A stretch of 13,599 nt of DNA from contig JALNYZ010000062.1 of assembly GCA_023229575.1 (NCBI GenBank), positions 1-13,599 of the forward strand. The letters are read 5' to 3'. The position numbers were made by a program, and so were the translations under genes. Source of the stretch: Prolixibacteraceae bacterium. Its GTDB lineage: Bacteria; Bacteroidota; Bacteroidia; Bacteroidales; Prolixibacteraceae. Within the stretch, counting starts at the first letter, position 1, and each line of letters begins with the position of its first letter. A model generated the notes under the pieces. It was not told the origin of the DNA. It did not search any database and saw only the letters and a program-made list of their open reading frames with translations. This document shows, in pieces, positions 7,123 through 13,506 of this stretch.

Positions 7123-7156
7123 CCCTGAGCCTGCGGTCCCTGAGCTTGTCGAAGGG
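7123..7156. repeat. Dispersed REP-like repeat, copy B (tandem half plus full)
   Basis: CCCTGAGCCTGCGGT is followed directly by CCCTGAGCTTGTCGAAGGG. The second part is the core of the family seen at 2533, 11453 and 11500. Confidence 0.6.
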
Positions 7157-7216
7157 CAAATAATTAAGGAAACCATGTCAAATACTTCAGAATTAATGAT
7201 GAAGGGAAGGGATCCC

Positions 7217-7248
7217 CATTTTTAATCTTTAATCTGTAATTTTTAATT
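7217..7248. repeat. Heptad tract downstream of the helicase gene
   Basis: On the minus strand, four bases after the helicase stop, the words ATTAAAA, ATTACAG, ATTAAAG and ATTAAAA run in 7-base steps. It is another short-period tract at a gene end, in the convergent pdxH-helicase gap. Confidence 0.55.
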
Positions 7249-7251
7249 GAT

Positions 7252-8571
7252 TTATCCTTTTCTAGTATTCCTGTACGGCCTGAGTTCTTTGCTTTTGGCG
7301 TTGAAGGCAAACGGGATTTTCTTTCTTCTGGGTTTTTTCTCATGGAAAGCTCCCTTGAAGCCGGTATCCTCCAATTTTTTCTGGCGGTCCATCTCCCGGG
7401 CGATCTCCTGTATCTCGCTGCGGCTTGATTGGACCAGTTCAACCTTCTCTGGAACAGGAAGTTCTGTTATCTCCATCCTGATAAGCTTTTCGATGTTCGC
7501 CAGATGAAACTCCTCATCCGGTTTCAGAAAGGAGATGGCAACCCCATCATGGTTTGCCCTGGCAGTCCGTCCGATGCGGTGAACGTAATCCTCGTAGTTG
7601 GTTGGCAGGTCAAAATTGATGACATGGCTGATCATCGAAACATCGATGCCCCTGGCCGAAACATCTGTAGAAATCAGTACGCGCACATTTCCCTCCTTGA
7701 AAGATTGAATGGCATTGATACGGGTATTCTGGGCCTTGTTGGAGTGCAGTACCCTGACCTCACCCTCCGTCTTGCGGTCCAGAACTTTGAACACGAGTTC
7801 CGCATTCTCCTTGGTGGCGCAGAAAATGATCACCCTTTTGTAAGTTTCAGTATCTGTCAGCAGGAAGTTGATGAGATTCAGCTTGCTCCTGAAATTCGGC
7901 AGGCGGTAGAAATATTGCTCGACTTTATCCACGGTAGTGGCCGAAGGGGCAACTTCTACCCTGGCGGGAAAGGTGAGGAATTCGTTGCTGATCAGCTCAA
8001 CTTTATCGGAGAAAGTAGCCGAAAAGAGCAGGTTCTGTCTTTTGGGAGGAATCACCTCAAAAAGCTGATTCAATTGTGGCATAAATCCCATATCAAGCAT
8101 TCGGTCCGCCTCGTCAATCACCAGGGTTTTGATTTTCTTCAGCCTCAGTGCGCCAACCGTATAGAGGTCCCACAACCTACCGGGAGTAGCGACGACAATG
8201 TCGACACCCGGTTTTACCAGCTCGGCATGTTTGGTCCAGCCAATGCCACCAAAAACTGCGGCCGACCGGATGTTGGTATATTGCGTAAGTTCTTCGATGT
8301 CTTCACCTACCTGAATGGCGAGTTCACGTGTTGGAACGAGGATCAGGGCCCGGGGATCTTCCCCTTCTGCCTTCACCAGTTTCATTAGGATGGGAATCAG
8401 ATAGGCTGCGGTCTTTCCGGTTCCTGTTTGGGCGATGCCCAGAATATCCTGACCCGATTTTATGACCGGAATGGCCAGCTCCTGGACGGGCGTTGCCTCA
8501 TGGAAACCAATCTCGTCCAGCGCTTTCAAGATGGATTTGCCAATCCCGAATTTGTCAAAAGTTGTACTCAT
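7252..8571 (-). CDS. DEAD-box ATP-dependent RNA helicase (RhlE-like)
   Basis: A 439-residue protein from ATG 8571. An ATG at 8592 is in frame, but its extra codons fall inside a 10-bp inverted repeat, so I prefer the inner start with FDKFGIGKSILKAL. All helicase motifs are present: Q motif GFHEATPVQ (22-30), motif I AQTGTGKT (47-54), Ia PTRELA (80-85), Ib TPGR, II DEAD (153-156), III SAT (184-186), IV IIFC, V STDVSARGID and VI HRIGRTAR. The tail is short and basic (KKPRRKK, then RNTRKG). It should unwind structured RNA, in ribosome assembly or RNA decay, in the cytoplasm. It lies downstream of dprA on the same strand with about 70 bases between them. Confidence 0.92.
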   Translation of the reverse strand: MSTTFDKFGIGKSILKALDEIGFHEATPVQELAIPVIKSGQDILGIAQTGTGKTAAYLIPILMKLVKAEGEDPRALILVPTRELAIQVGEDIEELTQYTNIRSAAVFGGIGWTKHAELVKPGVDIVVATPGRLWDLYTVGALRLKKIKTLVIDEADRMLDMGFMPQLNQLFEVIPPKRQNLLFSATFSDKVELISNEFLTFPARVEVAPSATTVDKVEQYFYRLPNFRSKLNLINFLLTDTETYKRVIIFCATKENAELVFKVLDRKTEGEVRVLHSNKAQNTRINAIQSFKEGNVRVLISTDVSARGIDVSMISHVINFDLPTNYEDYVHRIGRTARANHDGVAISFLKPDEEFHLANIEKLIRMEITELPVPEKVELVQSSRSEIQEIAREMDRQKKLEDTGFKGAFHEKKPRRKKIPFAFNAKSKELRPYRNTRKG

Positions 8572-8583
8572 TTTATCTTTTTG

Positions 8584-8625
8584 AACAGCCAATGGCTTTT
8601 AGCAATTGGCTGTTAGTCTTTAGCT
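8584..8625. repeat. Hairpin and heptad tract between dprA and the helicase
   Basis: AACAGCCAAT (8584-8593) and ATTGGCTGTT (8605-8614) are perfect reverse complements around an 11-base loop. Read on the minus strand the wider stretch steps in 7-base words (AGCTAAA, GACTAAC, AGCCAAT, TGCTAAA, AGCCATT). There is no clear U-run, so terminator function is uncertain. Confidence 0.5.
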
Positions 8626-8642
8626 TGTAAAGTAACAACTTT

Positions 8643-9770
8643 TTAAGCCAACTTGAACACCTTTCCGGGCAGGCACTTCACAATACCCGAAAATTCGAGG
8701 GCCAGCAACATCGGCGAGACCCTGTTCATGGGCAATCCTGTGGCCTGGCAGATCAGATCGATAGCGGTCTCCCCCGCCTCCTGGAGCAGGTCCACCACTC
8801 TTTGTTCATCCGGCAATAAGTCGGTGAAAAGGCGTGGCTGGTAGCCATCGGCGGCAGGAGAACCGGGTTGCCAGTTCATGCAGTATTCCAGATCGCCGAT
8901 GTTCTCGATGAGTCCGGCGCGGTTGCTTTTGATCAGGAAGTGTGTCCCTTCGGTATAGGTTTCGCCGATCCTGCCGGGAAAGGCAAAAAGATCGCGGTTG
9001 TAGGAGATGGCCAGCTCTGCGGTAAGCAAGGCTCCGCCTTTTTTGGCCGATTCCACGACAATGACGGCATCGGCGAGTCCGGCAATGATGCGGTTTCGCC
9101 GGAGAAAATTTTTACGGTCGATGACAGAATTGCTCAAAAAGTCACTGACCATTCCCCCGTTTTTGTCACACATTTCCAGCGCAATCGCCCTGTGAAGCGA
9201 GGGGTAGACCGTTTCCAACCCATGGGCGAGCACACAAACGGTGGGCAAATTGTTGTGCAGCGCCGCCCGGTGTGCCTGGATGTCGATTCCGTATGCAAGT
9301 CCGCTGACGATCTGAATCTCATAGCCGCGTTCGGCCATCGAGAATATGAATTTATCGACAATCTCCCTGCCATATTCGGTAGCATTTCTTGTGCCAACGA
9401 TGCTGATGACTTTGGGGCAATTCAAATTGGGTTTTCCTTTTGAAAAAAGCAGGATGGGTGCATCTACACAGGATCTCAACCTTTGAGGATAGCTTTCATC
9501 AAGGTAGAAATGGGCATCGACAGCATTCCTGGTAATGAAATCAACCTCTTTTTCGGCCCTTGTCAACACCTTGGATTGCAGGATATTTTTTGCCAATACG
9601 GTACCAACCCCGGGGATGGTGCGGAGAATTCTTTCCTTTTCACTGAAAACTTGTCCGGCGCTGCCGCAGTAAGCGATCATCGATTTGGCGGTGATGCTGC
9701 CAATACCGGGGACCAATGAAATAGCGATTTTATAAAGTAACCCTTCCGTTGAATGATCGATGTTGGACAT
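8643..9770 (-). CDS. dprA: DNA-processing protein A (intact copy)
   Basis: A 375-residue protein of normal length. DprA protects incoming single-stranded DNA and loads RecA during natural transformation. The N-terminal helix-hairpin-helix region shows PGIGSITAKSMIAYCGS (21-37) and a second turn TIPGVGTVLAKNIL (51-64). The Rossmann-like core has SIVGTRNATEYG (123-134), SGLAYGIDIQAHRAAL (156-171), LAHGLETVYP (181-190), FLRRNRIIAGLADAVIVVES (222-241) and AFPGR. The C-terminus fits the winged-helix domain often found in DprA. The first 79 codons are duplicated at 11038-11407 and codons of about 156-185 at 13238-13330, so the gene sits in a rearranged locus while itself staying open. Confidence 0.95.
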   Translation of the reverse strand: MSNIDHSTEGLLYKIAISLVPGIGSITAKSMIAYCGSAGQVFSEKERILRTIPGVGTVLAKNILQSKVLTRAEKEVDFITRNAVDAHFYLDESYPQRLRSCVDAPILLFSKGKPNLNCPKVISIVGTRNATEYGREIVDKFIFSMAERGYEIQIVSGLAYGIDIQAHRAALHNNLPTVCVLAHGLETVYPSLHRAIALEMCDKNGGMVSDFLSNSVIDRKNFLRRNRIIAGLADAVIVVESAKKGGALLTAELAISYNRDLFAFPGRIGETYTEGTHFLIKSNRAGLIENIGDLEYCMNWQPGSPAADGYQPRLFTDLLPDEQRVVDLLQEAGETAIDLICQATGLPMNRVSPMLLALEFSGIVKCLPGKVFKLA

Positions 9771-9871
9771 AGATACAATTTACGGAAAATTGGGGAGAAA
9801 TGGGAATTTTGGTGGCGGTTTTTCCACCTTAGTTAGGTTTTCCTAAAAGATCAAGGCCCTTTTTTCTTCAG

Positions 9872-10228
9872 CTAAGATAAAAGTACCTCTGCCGGAATAT
9901 TCAACTCTTGATGAAACAGCCTGGCCAGCTCCAGGGTTAATGGTTTTTTTTTGTTTAACATAGAGGAGACATATCCCTTGCTACCCACTTTACCTACAAG
10001 ATCTTTGTTCTTTAATCCAAGTTCATCCATTTTGACTCTAATGGCATCAATTGGGTCTGGTAATGGAATTGGATAATTGGCATCTTCATATTGTTTAATT
10101 AACAATAGGGCAACTTGTAATTTATTACCTTTTGGTGTATCAGCTTTTACTTTTTTATCAAAAAGCATATCTACCCAATCGAGAAATTCCTCGTATTGTC
10201 TCTTTGTTTTAATAATTTTTAATTCCAT
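9872..10228 (-). CDS. HigA-type antitoxin / HTH regulator without an adjacent toxin
   Basis: A 118-residue protein resembling the COG5499 HigA group: an N-terminal helical part (YEEFLDWVDMLFD), then PIDAIRVKMDELGLKNKDLV and a C-terminal helix-turn-helix, GSKGYVSSMLNKKKPLTLEL (83-102), ending with the typical LNIPAEVLL. In higBA loci the HigB ribonuclease usually lies directly upstream. Here only about 59 bases separate it from the end of hepT and no HigB-like reading frame is present. It is therefore an orphan antitoxin, a stand-alone regulator, or the remnant of a lost pair. It is on the same strand as mntA-hepT and could be in one transcript with it. Confidence 0.75.
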   Translation of the reverse strand: MELKIIKTKRQYEEFLDWVDMLFDKKVKADTPKGNKLQVALLLIKQYEDANYPIPLPDPIDAIRVKMDELGLKNKDLVGKVGSKGYVSSMLNKKKPLTLELARLFHQELNIPAEVLLS

Positions 10229-10287
10229 TGCACTTACTTTTCACCCGGTATTTGCACTATGCCTGGAACCAGGGAATCTACGAACAA

Positions 10288-10640
10288 TTAAGATTCCATA
10301 CTGGATTGCCCAATTATAATCTGAATTTCAATTCTAATTTCCGGAATTATATTTTTTACAACATCCCAGACAATAGAATAGTTGACACCCATATAATCAT
10401 GTATTAAACGGTCACGCATTCCAGCCATGTTTTCCAGGAGATATTGCTCCATTTGAACTTAATGTCGGCGGGGATCTTTTTTGTCGCTTCCCCAATTATT
10501 TCCAAACTGCGGACAACCGCCCTCTTGACAGTCTCATCTTTGAGAAACTCATCCTTGCTGGTTTCCGGCTTGATAACGGAGACGATATAATCACATTCCA
10601 GCAAAATATGTTTCAGGTATTCGATTGATTCTTTAGACAT
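10288..10640 (-). pseudogene. hepT: HEPN-domain toxin HepT with a one-base frameshift
   Basis: The ATG at 10640 overlaps the mntA stop by 8 bases. As written, the frame ends at 10404 after 78 codons. Reading on with one extra base in the A4 run (TTTT on the plus strand, 10430-10433) restores a 117-residue HepT-like protein ending at the TAA at 10288-10290. The restored part contains GMRDRLIHDYMGVNY, with the HEPN ribonuclease motif RX4HXY at Arg76, His81 and Tyr83. In characterised MntA-HepT pairs that tyrosine is adenylylated by MntA to silence the toxin. The frame ahead of the shift is open and well conserved (SIEYLKHILLECDYIVSVIK). Either the toxin is inactivated or the homopolymer was miscounted in sequencing. 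Confidence 0.8.
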
Positions 10641-10926
10641 ACTCCACCTCTTTTAAGATGTATGGACCGATGTAGGGGCTTAACCCATTTTCAGTCACAA
10701 TATCAAGCTTACATCCTTTCAATATTTCTTCCAGATAATTACAGGTATTCATATAATTCTCAAATGTTTCCAGGTCAGAACGGAAATCAATCAATATATC
10801 CACATCACTCTCACTATTTGATTGATTTTTAACAAAAGAACCAAATAATCCGATGCTTGTAACGCCAAATTTGTTCAATTCAGATTTACTTAGCTTGAGT
10901 TTATTCAAAATGTCCGCCTTTTGCAT
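10633..10926 (-). CDS. mntA: Minimal nucleotidyltransferase antitoxin MntA
   Basis: A 97-residue protein starting at ATG 10926. A longer in-frame start at 10974 only adds residues from an AT-rich leader. The nucleotidyltransferase signature GSX10DXD is intact: Gly29-Ser30 and Asp41-Val42-Asp43 within GLFGSFVKNQSNSESDVDIL. A third acidic residue, Asp75 in CKLDIVT, completes the expected metal-binding triad. By analogy with characterised MntA-HepT systems it should transfer AMP to the HepT tyrosine and so neutralise the HEPN ribonuclease. It overlaps hepT by 8 bases, the usual tight antitoxin-toxin coupling. The antitoxin looks fully functional although its toxin gene is frameshifted. Confidence 0.88.
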   Translation of the reverse strand: MQKADILNKLKLSKSELNKFGVTSIGLFGSFVKNQSNSESDVDILIDFRSDLETFENYMNTCNYLEEILKGCKLDIVTENGLSPYIGPYILKEVEYV

Positions 10927-10943
10927 GATAATTTGAGTTTGAA

Positions 10944-10951
10944 CAAATATA
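10944..10951 (-). promoter_or_regulatory. Candidate -7 box for mntA-hepT
   Basis: TATATTTG on the minus strand is an exact TAnnTTTG match, 17 bases before the chosen mntA ATG. It would leave a very short leader and exclude the upstream ATG at 10974. No clear -33 TTTG is seen. Confidence 0.4.
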
Positions 10952-11037
10952 TAAATTTTTAAAGGTTTATCCACACTTTATGTTGAGTTCAACATTAGAT
11001 TCCATGTCGTAGGAATATCCTTCCATGCACAAAATTG

Positions 11038-11407
11038 TGAAATCAACCTCTTTTTCGGCCCTGGCCAATACCTTGGATTGCAGGATATTCTTTGCCAATA
11101 CGGTACCAAGCCCGGGTATGGTTCGGAGAATTCTTTCCTTTTCACTGAAAACCCGTCCGGCGCTACCGCAGTATGCGATCAGCGATTTGGCGGTAACGCT
11201 GCCGATACCGGGAACCAATGAAACGAGCATGGGCTAATCCCACAAAAGGTGGTGTAAATGCAGTTGCGAGTTCCATACGTACGGTTTGATATTCAGTAAT
11301 TTGCTAATGATATTTACGTATGAAATAGCGATTTTATAAAGCAACCCTTCCGTTGATTGATCGATGATGGACATAGATACAATTTACGGAAAATCGGGGA
11401 GAAATGG
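11038..11407 (-). pseudogene. Duplicated 5' end of dprA, split by a 96-bp insertion
   Basis: The stretch 11038-11223 repeats codons of about 18-79 of intact dprA (9536-9721), and 11320-11407 repeats the first codons plus about 30 bases upstream of the start. Roughly nine bases in ten are identical. The two parts are separated by the insertion at 11224-11319. Similarity stops abruptly at both outer ends. The remaining frame (ATG at 11230, contributed by the insert) reads LVPGIGSVTAKSLIAYCGSA and, after VDF, runs into unrelated sequence and stops at 10967. It lacks the whole Rossmann core and cannot be a working DprA. Confidence 0.85.
11218..11325. mobile_element. Small insertion with 6-bp direct repeats in the dprA fragment
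   Basis: Compared with intact dprA, which reads CCAATGAAATAG at this site, the copy carries 96 extra bases (11224-11319) flanked by ATGAAA at 11218-11223 and 11320-11325. This is the pattern left by an element that duplicates 6 bp of target. No terminal inverted repeats are clear. It holds a small hairpin, TGGG-CTAAT-CCCA, at 11229-11241 and a stretch CATACGTACGGTTTGAT. I do not recognise the family. Confidence 0.55.
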
Positions 11408-11452
11408 TAATAATGAAGGATGATTTTTAATATGAGCGGGATACATGTTGCT

Positions 11453-11519
11453 CCCTTCGACAAGCTCAGGGACCGGCAGTTTCGTGCATAATTTGATGAC
11501 CCTTCGACAGGCTCAGGGA
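11453..11519. repeat. Dispersed REP-like repeats, copies C and D
   Basis: CCCTTCGACAAGCTCAGGGA (11453-11472, followed by CCGGCA) and CCCTTCGACAGGCTCAGGGA (11500-11519) lie in the same direction. Copy C with its flank is the reverse complement of copy A at 2533. They sit at the left edge of the AT-rich block, just beyond the dprA fragment. Confidence 0.65.
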
Positions 11520-11623
11520 GCGCAGACTCAGGGCATGATTTAAATTGAGAAATTTTCTCTATACGAAAATTAAATACTTAACTTCAAATTATCAAGTACT
11601 TGAACCATCTCAAATTCTTATTA

Positions 11624-12376
11624 TCAACTTTCACCATGTGTTAATTTTGTGATTCTGTAGCCATTTGTATATAAAATGGAGTACCCGATAATAATAAAAT
11701 ATGCGATAAGAAAGATTAGATATAGAATACTTGGAAGTCCAGAAAAATACTTCGCTAAAAATGCATAGAATCCGGATATTTTCGCCAATTCTTTTGGTTT
11801 AAATTTTCCGTCAGGAAAAGTAACTATTATATTACTATCATCTAATTTACTCCCCCAAAGCCTTACAAGAACATTTTCAGAGGAGCGTAAATACCCAACT
11901 CCTATTTTCTCTTTGAACAAACCAGTTGCTATACTCTCATCATTTTTTACAAACTCATAATAGGTTCTATAGGGTGCAGAAACTTCAATGTCTTTAATCT
12001 CTTTATCCCCAATATTCGAAATTATAAGCCTAGCATAAGATCCATAACCTATAGAAGAATGATGCAATTCATCTAAGATAAAAGATTTTCTTACAAGCTT
12101 TTCAATGCTGCTTCCTAAATTGAATGGCATTTTTTGCTCTGATTGCTTTTGTTGGGAGGATAAGAGTGAATCAAGTCGTGAACAAAACATATAATAAGAT
12201 GAATCATCAGTGAGTTTGGAAGGAATCGGCCTGTTAATACTCTCTAAGGTTGCTGACAATTCCATTTTGGGTTCCAGCAACTTCGAGATTGTTGGTGGGA
12301 TTAGAATAGTAATTAATGGAATAATTATAAGCCCTAAAACGTTTTTATACTTATCAAGAAAATTCTTCATTCCCAT
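11624..12376 (-). CDS. Two-helix membrane protein, function unknown
   Basis: A 250-residue protein (ATG at 12376; a second ATG two codons on is equally possible). One membrane helix lies at about 12-30 (VLGLIIIPLITILIPP) and a second at about 212-237 (SILYLIFLIAYFIIIGYSIL). Between them is a mostly hydrophilic region with a beta-rich part, YARLIISNIGDKEIKDIEV and ENVLVRLWGSKLDDSNIIV, that looks like an immunoglobulin-type sandwich. I do not recognise the family. The gene lies alone in very AT-rich DNA, unlike the core genes to the left, which suggests acquisition by transfer. A membrane-tethered sensor or effector is possible but not shown. Confidence 0.65.
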   Translation of the reverse strand: MGMKNFLDKYKNVLGLIIIPLITILIPPTISKLLEPKMELSATLESINRPIPSKLTDDSSYYMFCSRLDSLLSSQQKQSEQKMPFNLGSSIEKLVRKSFILDELHHSSIGYGSYARLIISNIGDKEIKDIEVSAPYRTYYEFVKNDESIATGLFKEKIGVGYLRSSENVLVRLWGSKLDDSNIIVTFPDGKFKPKELAKISGFYAFLAKYFSGLPSILYLIFLIAYFIIIGYSILYTNGYRITKLTHGES

Positions 12377-12774
12377 TAAAATTAGATAATCTTAACGTCT
12401 TATTTTTTAGTCAAGGTATCAGTAAAGTTAAAATAAATAACATAAAAATAATCACTTAATAAATTAATGCAAATCTAAGTTTGAATTAATATTTTATTCT
12501 GAAATCAGTAAAAACCACCCAAGCAATGTCGTCACTCATGGGTCAATCTCAATTATTAAAAAGTCCAGACAATTGAAGGAGAAAAAGAATTGTTGATGAT
12601 TTTTATTTTATGCTACTAATTAGGAACCTATAGGTGATAATAGTTCAGGAGCAAGAACAAGAATAGTAATAAGGAGATAAATCAATATGTCTCTTAATAT
12701 GTTGAGGATTAAAGAGATAATTTAAATATTATTATTTTAGAGCATATTGATAAATAGCGAGACCAATCTAACTA
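12377..12774. other. AT-rich gap without a recognised gene
   Basis: About 400 bases, strongly AT-rich. I see only very short reading frames, for example a 12-codon one at about 12687 preceded by AAGGAG at some distance. There is no clear hairpin, RNA gene or repeat. Confidence 0.5.
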
Positions 12775-13038
12775 TTATTCCAATCTTTCCTCTAATACTG
12801 CTATTCTGTTACTTAATTTGTTCGTAATTTCGACCATCTCAGCTATAGCAGTATAAAAACCTGAAAACAATTCTCCTTCTAATTTTGTTCCAGCATTCAA
12901 TGCTTCTAATGCTATAATGATAAATTTAATTTTTAGTTCGTCTGTTTTGGCTTCCTTTATGTTTTGAATTGTTTTATCTACTGTATCACAAAACAATTCT
13001 TGTGCGAATTCAAATTGTGCTTTGTCGAGTGCTGACAT
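12775..13038 (-). CDS. Small helical protein, function unknown
   Basis: An 87-residue protein with no membrane segment. The sequence reads as a series of amphipathic helices (AQFEFAQELFCDTVDKTIQN, IKFIIIALEALNAG, FYTAIAEMVEITNKL) ending in a short Leu/Glu-rich stretch, RIAVLEERLE, that could form a coiled coil. I do not recognise the family. It stands alone in AT-rich DNA between the two-helix membrane protein and the right-hand dprA fragment. The even helical pattern and normal composition make it a credible small gene rather than a chance frame. Confidence 0.55.
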   Translation of the reverse strand: MSALDKAQFEFAQELFCDTVDKTIQNIKEAKTDELKIKFIIIALEALNAGTKLEGELFSGFYTAIAEMVEITNKLSNRIAVLEERLE

Positions 13039-13237
13039 AATGTTTGGTTTTAGTTTAGATTAAAAAATTTTGTGTTTTTACAGGAGATACTAAAGGTAAA
13101 AAACATTTTTGATTGTATGTTTCATTTCTTGTGTAAAGTGAAGCAATGTTCCCAATAGACTGATAATCTCTGCTCTATAAATCAATATATTCCGAAATAA
13201 TTAATTATAGAATATTATTGTTTAAATTATGATTGTA

Positions 13238-13330
13238 ACCAAGCCGTGGCCCAACACACAAACTGTCGGCAAATTGTTGTACAGCGCTGCCCGGTGCGCC
13301 TGGATGTCGATTCCATAGGCTAGTCCGCTG
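13238..13330 (-). pseudogene. Fragment from the middle of dprA
   Basis: Read on the minus strand this encodes SGLAYGIDIQAHRAAL, then YNNLPTVCVLGHGL, matching residues of about 156-185 of intact DprA with few changes. Similarity ends sharply at about 13330. The flanks are unrelated: AT-rich DNA on the left and REP-like DNA on the right. The orientation equals that of the intact gene, but it lies upstream of the 5'-end fragment, so the two fragments are not one broken gene in order. Confidence 0.85.
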
Positions 13331-13335
13331 ATCTC

Positions 13336-13354
13336 CCCTTCGGCTCCGCTCAGG
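13336..13354. repeat. REP-like palindrome
   Basis: CCTTCGGCTCCGCTCAGG resembles the CCCTTCGAC...CTCAGGG family in its outer bases. It directly follows the dprA fragment. Confidence 0.35.
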
Positions 13355-13397
13355 ATTTATCAGCGTTGCACTCACCCCATTGCTCTAATCATAGGTT

Positions 13398-13506
13398 GCG
13401 CTTTCCGTCCGATCCCGGAATGTTATTTTTGATGGAAATTTGAACGCGGACGGTGATCTCCTTGCATTCCCTTACCCGGGGTTCCGCTTCGCTCCACCCC
13501 GGGCTA
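13398..13506. repeat. Two-hairpin intergenic repeat element, copy 2
   Basis: CCGTCCG (13405-13411) pairs with CGGACGG (13447-13453), and CCCGGGG (13475-13481) pairs with CCCCGGG (13497-13503). Order, spacing and the bases between match copy 1 at 2590-2705. Copy 2 lacks the third hairpin seen in copy 1 because the group II intron sequence begins immediately after GGGCTA. Confidence 0.65.

Noticed and set aside
7037..7225. A 62-codon plus-strand frame after pdxH.
   Set aside because: It is made of the octad tract and REP-like repeat; no protein-like pattern or start signal is seen.
7429..8388. A 319-codon plus-strand open frame.
   Set aside because: It is wholly antisense to the DEAD-box helicase, whose motifs are complete, and its translation shows no domain.
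9833..9846. TTAGG-TTTT-CCTAA hairpin as a terminator for the higA transcript.
   Set aside because: The stem is only five base pairs and no U-run follows on the minus strand, so I do not claim a terminator.
10229..10287. Possible remnant of a HigB toxin before higA, reading FVDSLVPGIVQIPGEK.
   Set aside because: It is too short and lacks the HigB C-terminal pattern. The likeness of SLVPGI to DprA also looks accidental.
10967..11230. An 87-codon open frame starting MLVSLVPGIGSVTAKS, which could be called a small HhH protein.
   Set aside because: It is the truncated dprA copy, with a start codon supplied by the insertion and a random tail after VDF. It is annotated as a pseudogene instead.
11224..11319. 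CATACGTACGGTTTGAT resembles the 3' arm of a group II intron domain V, hinting at a second intron remnant.
   Set aside because: The complementary 5' arm is missing just upstream and no domain VI with a bulged A can be drawn at the insert end.
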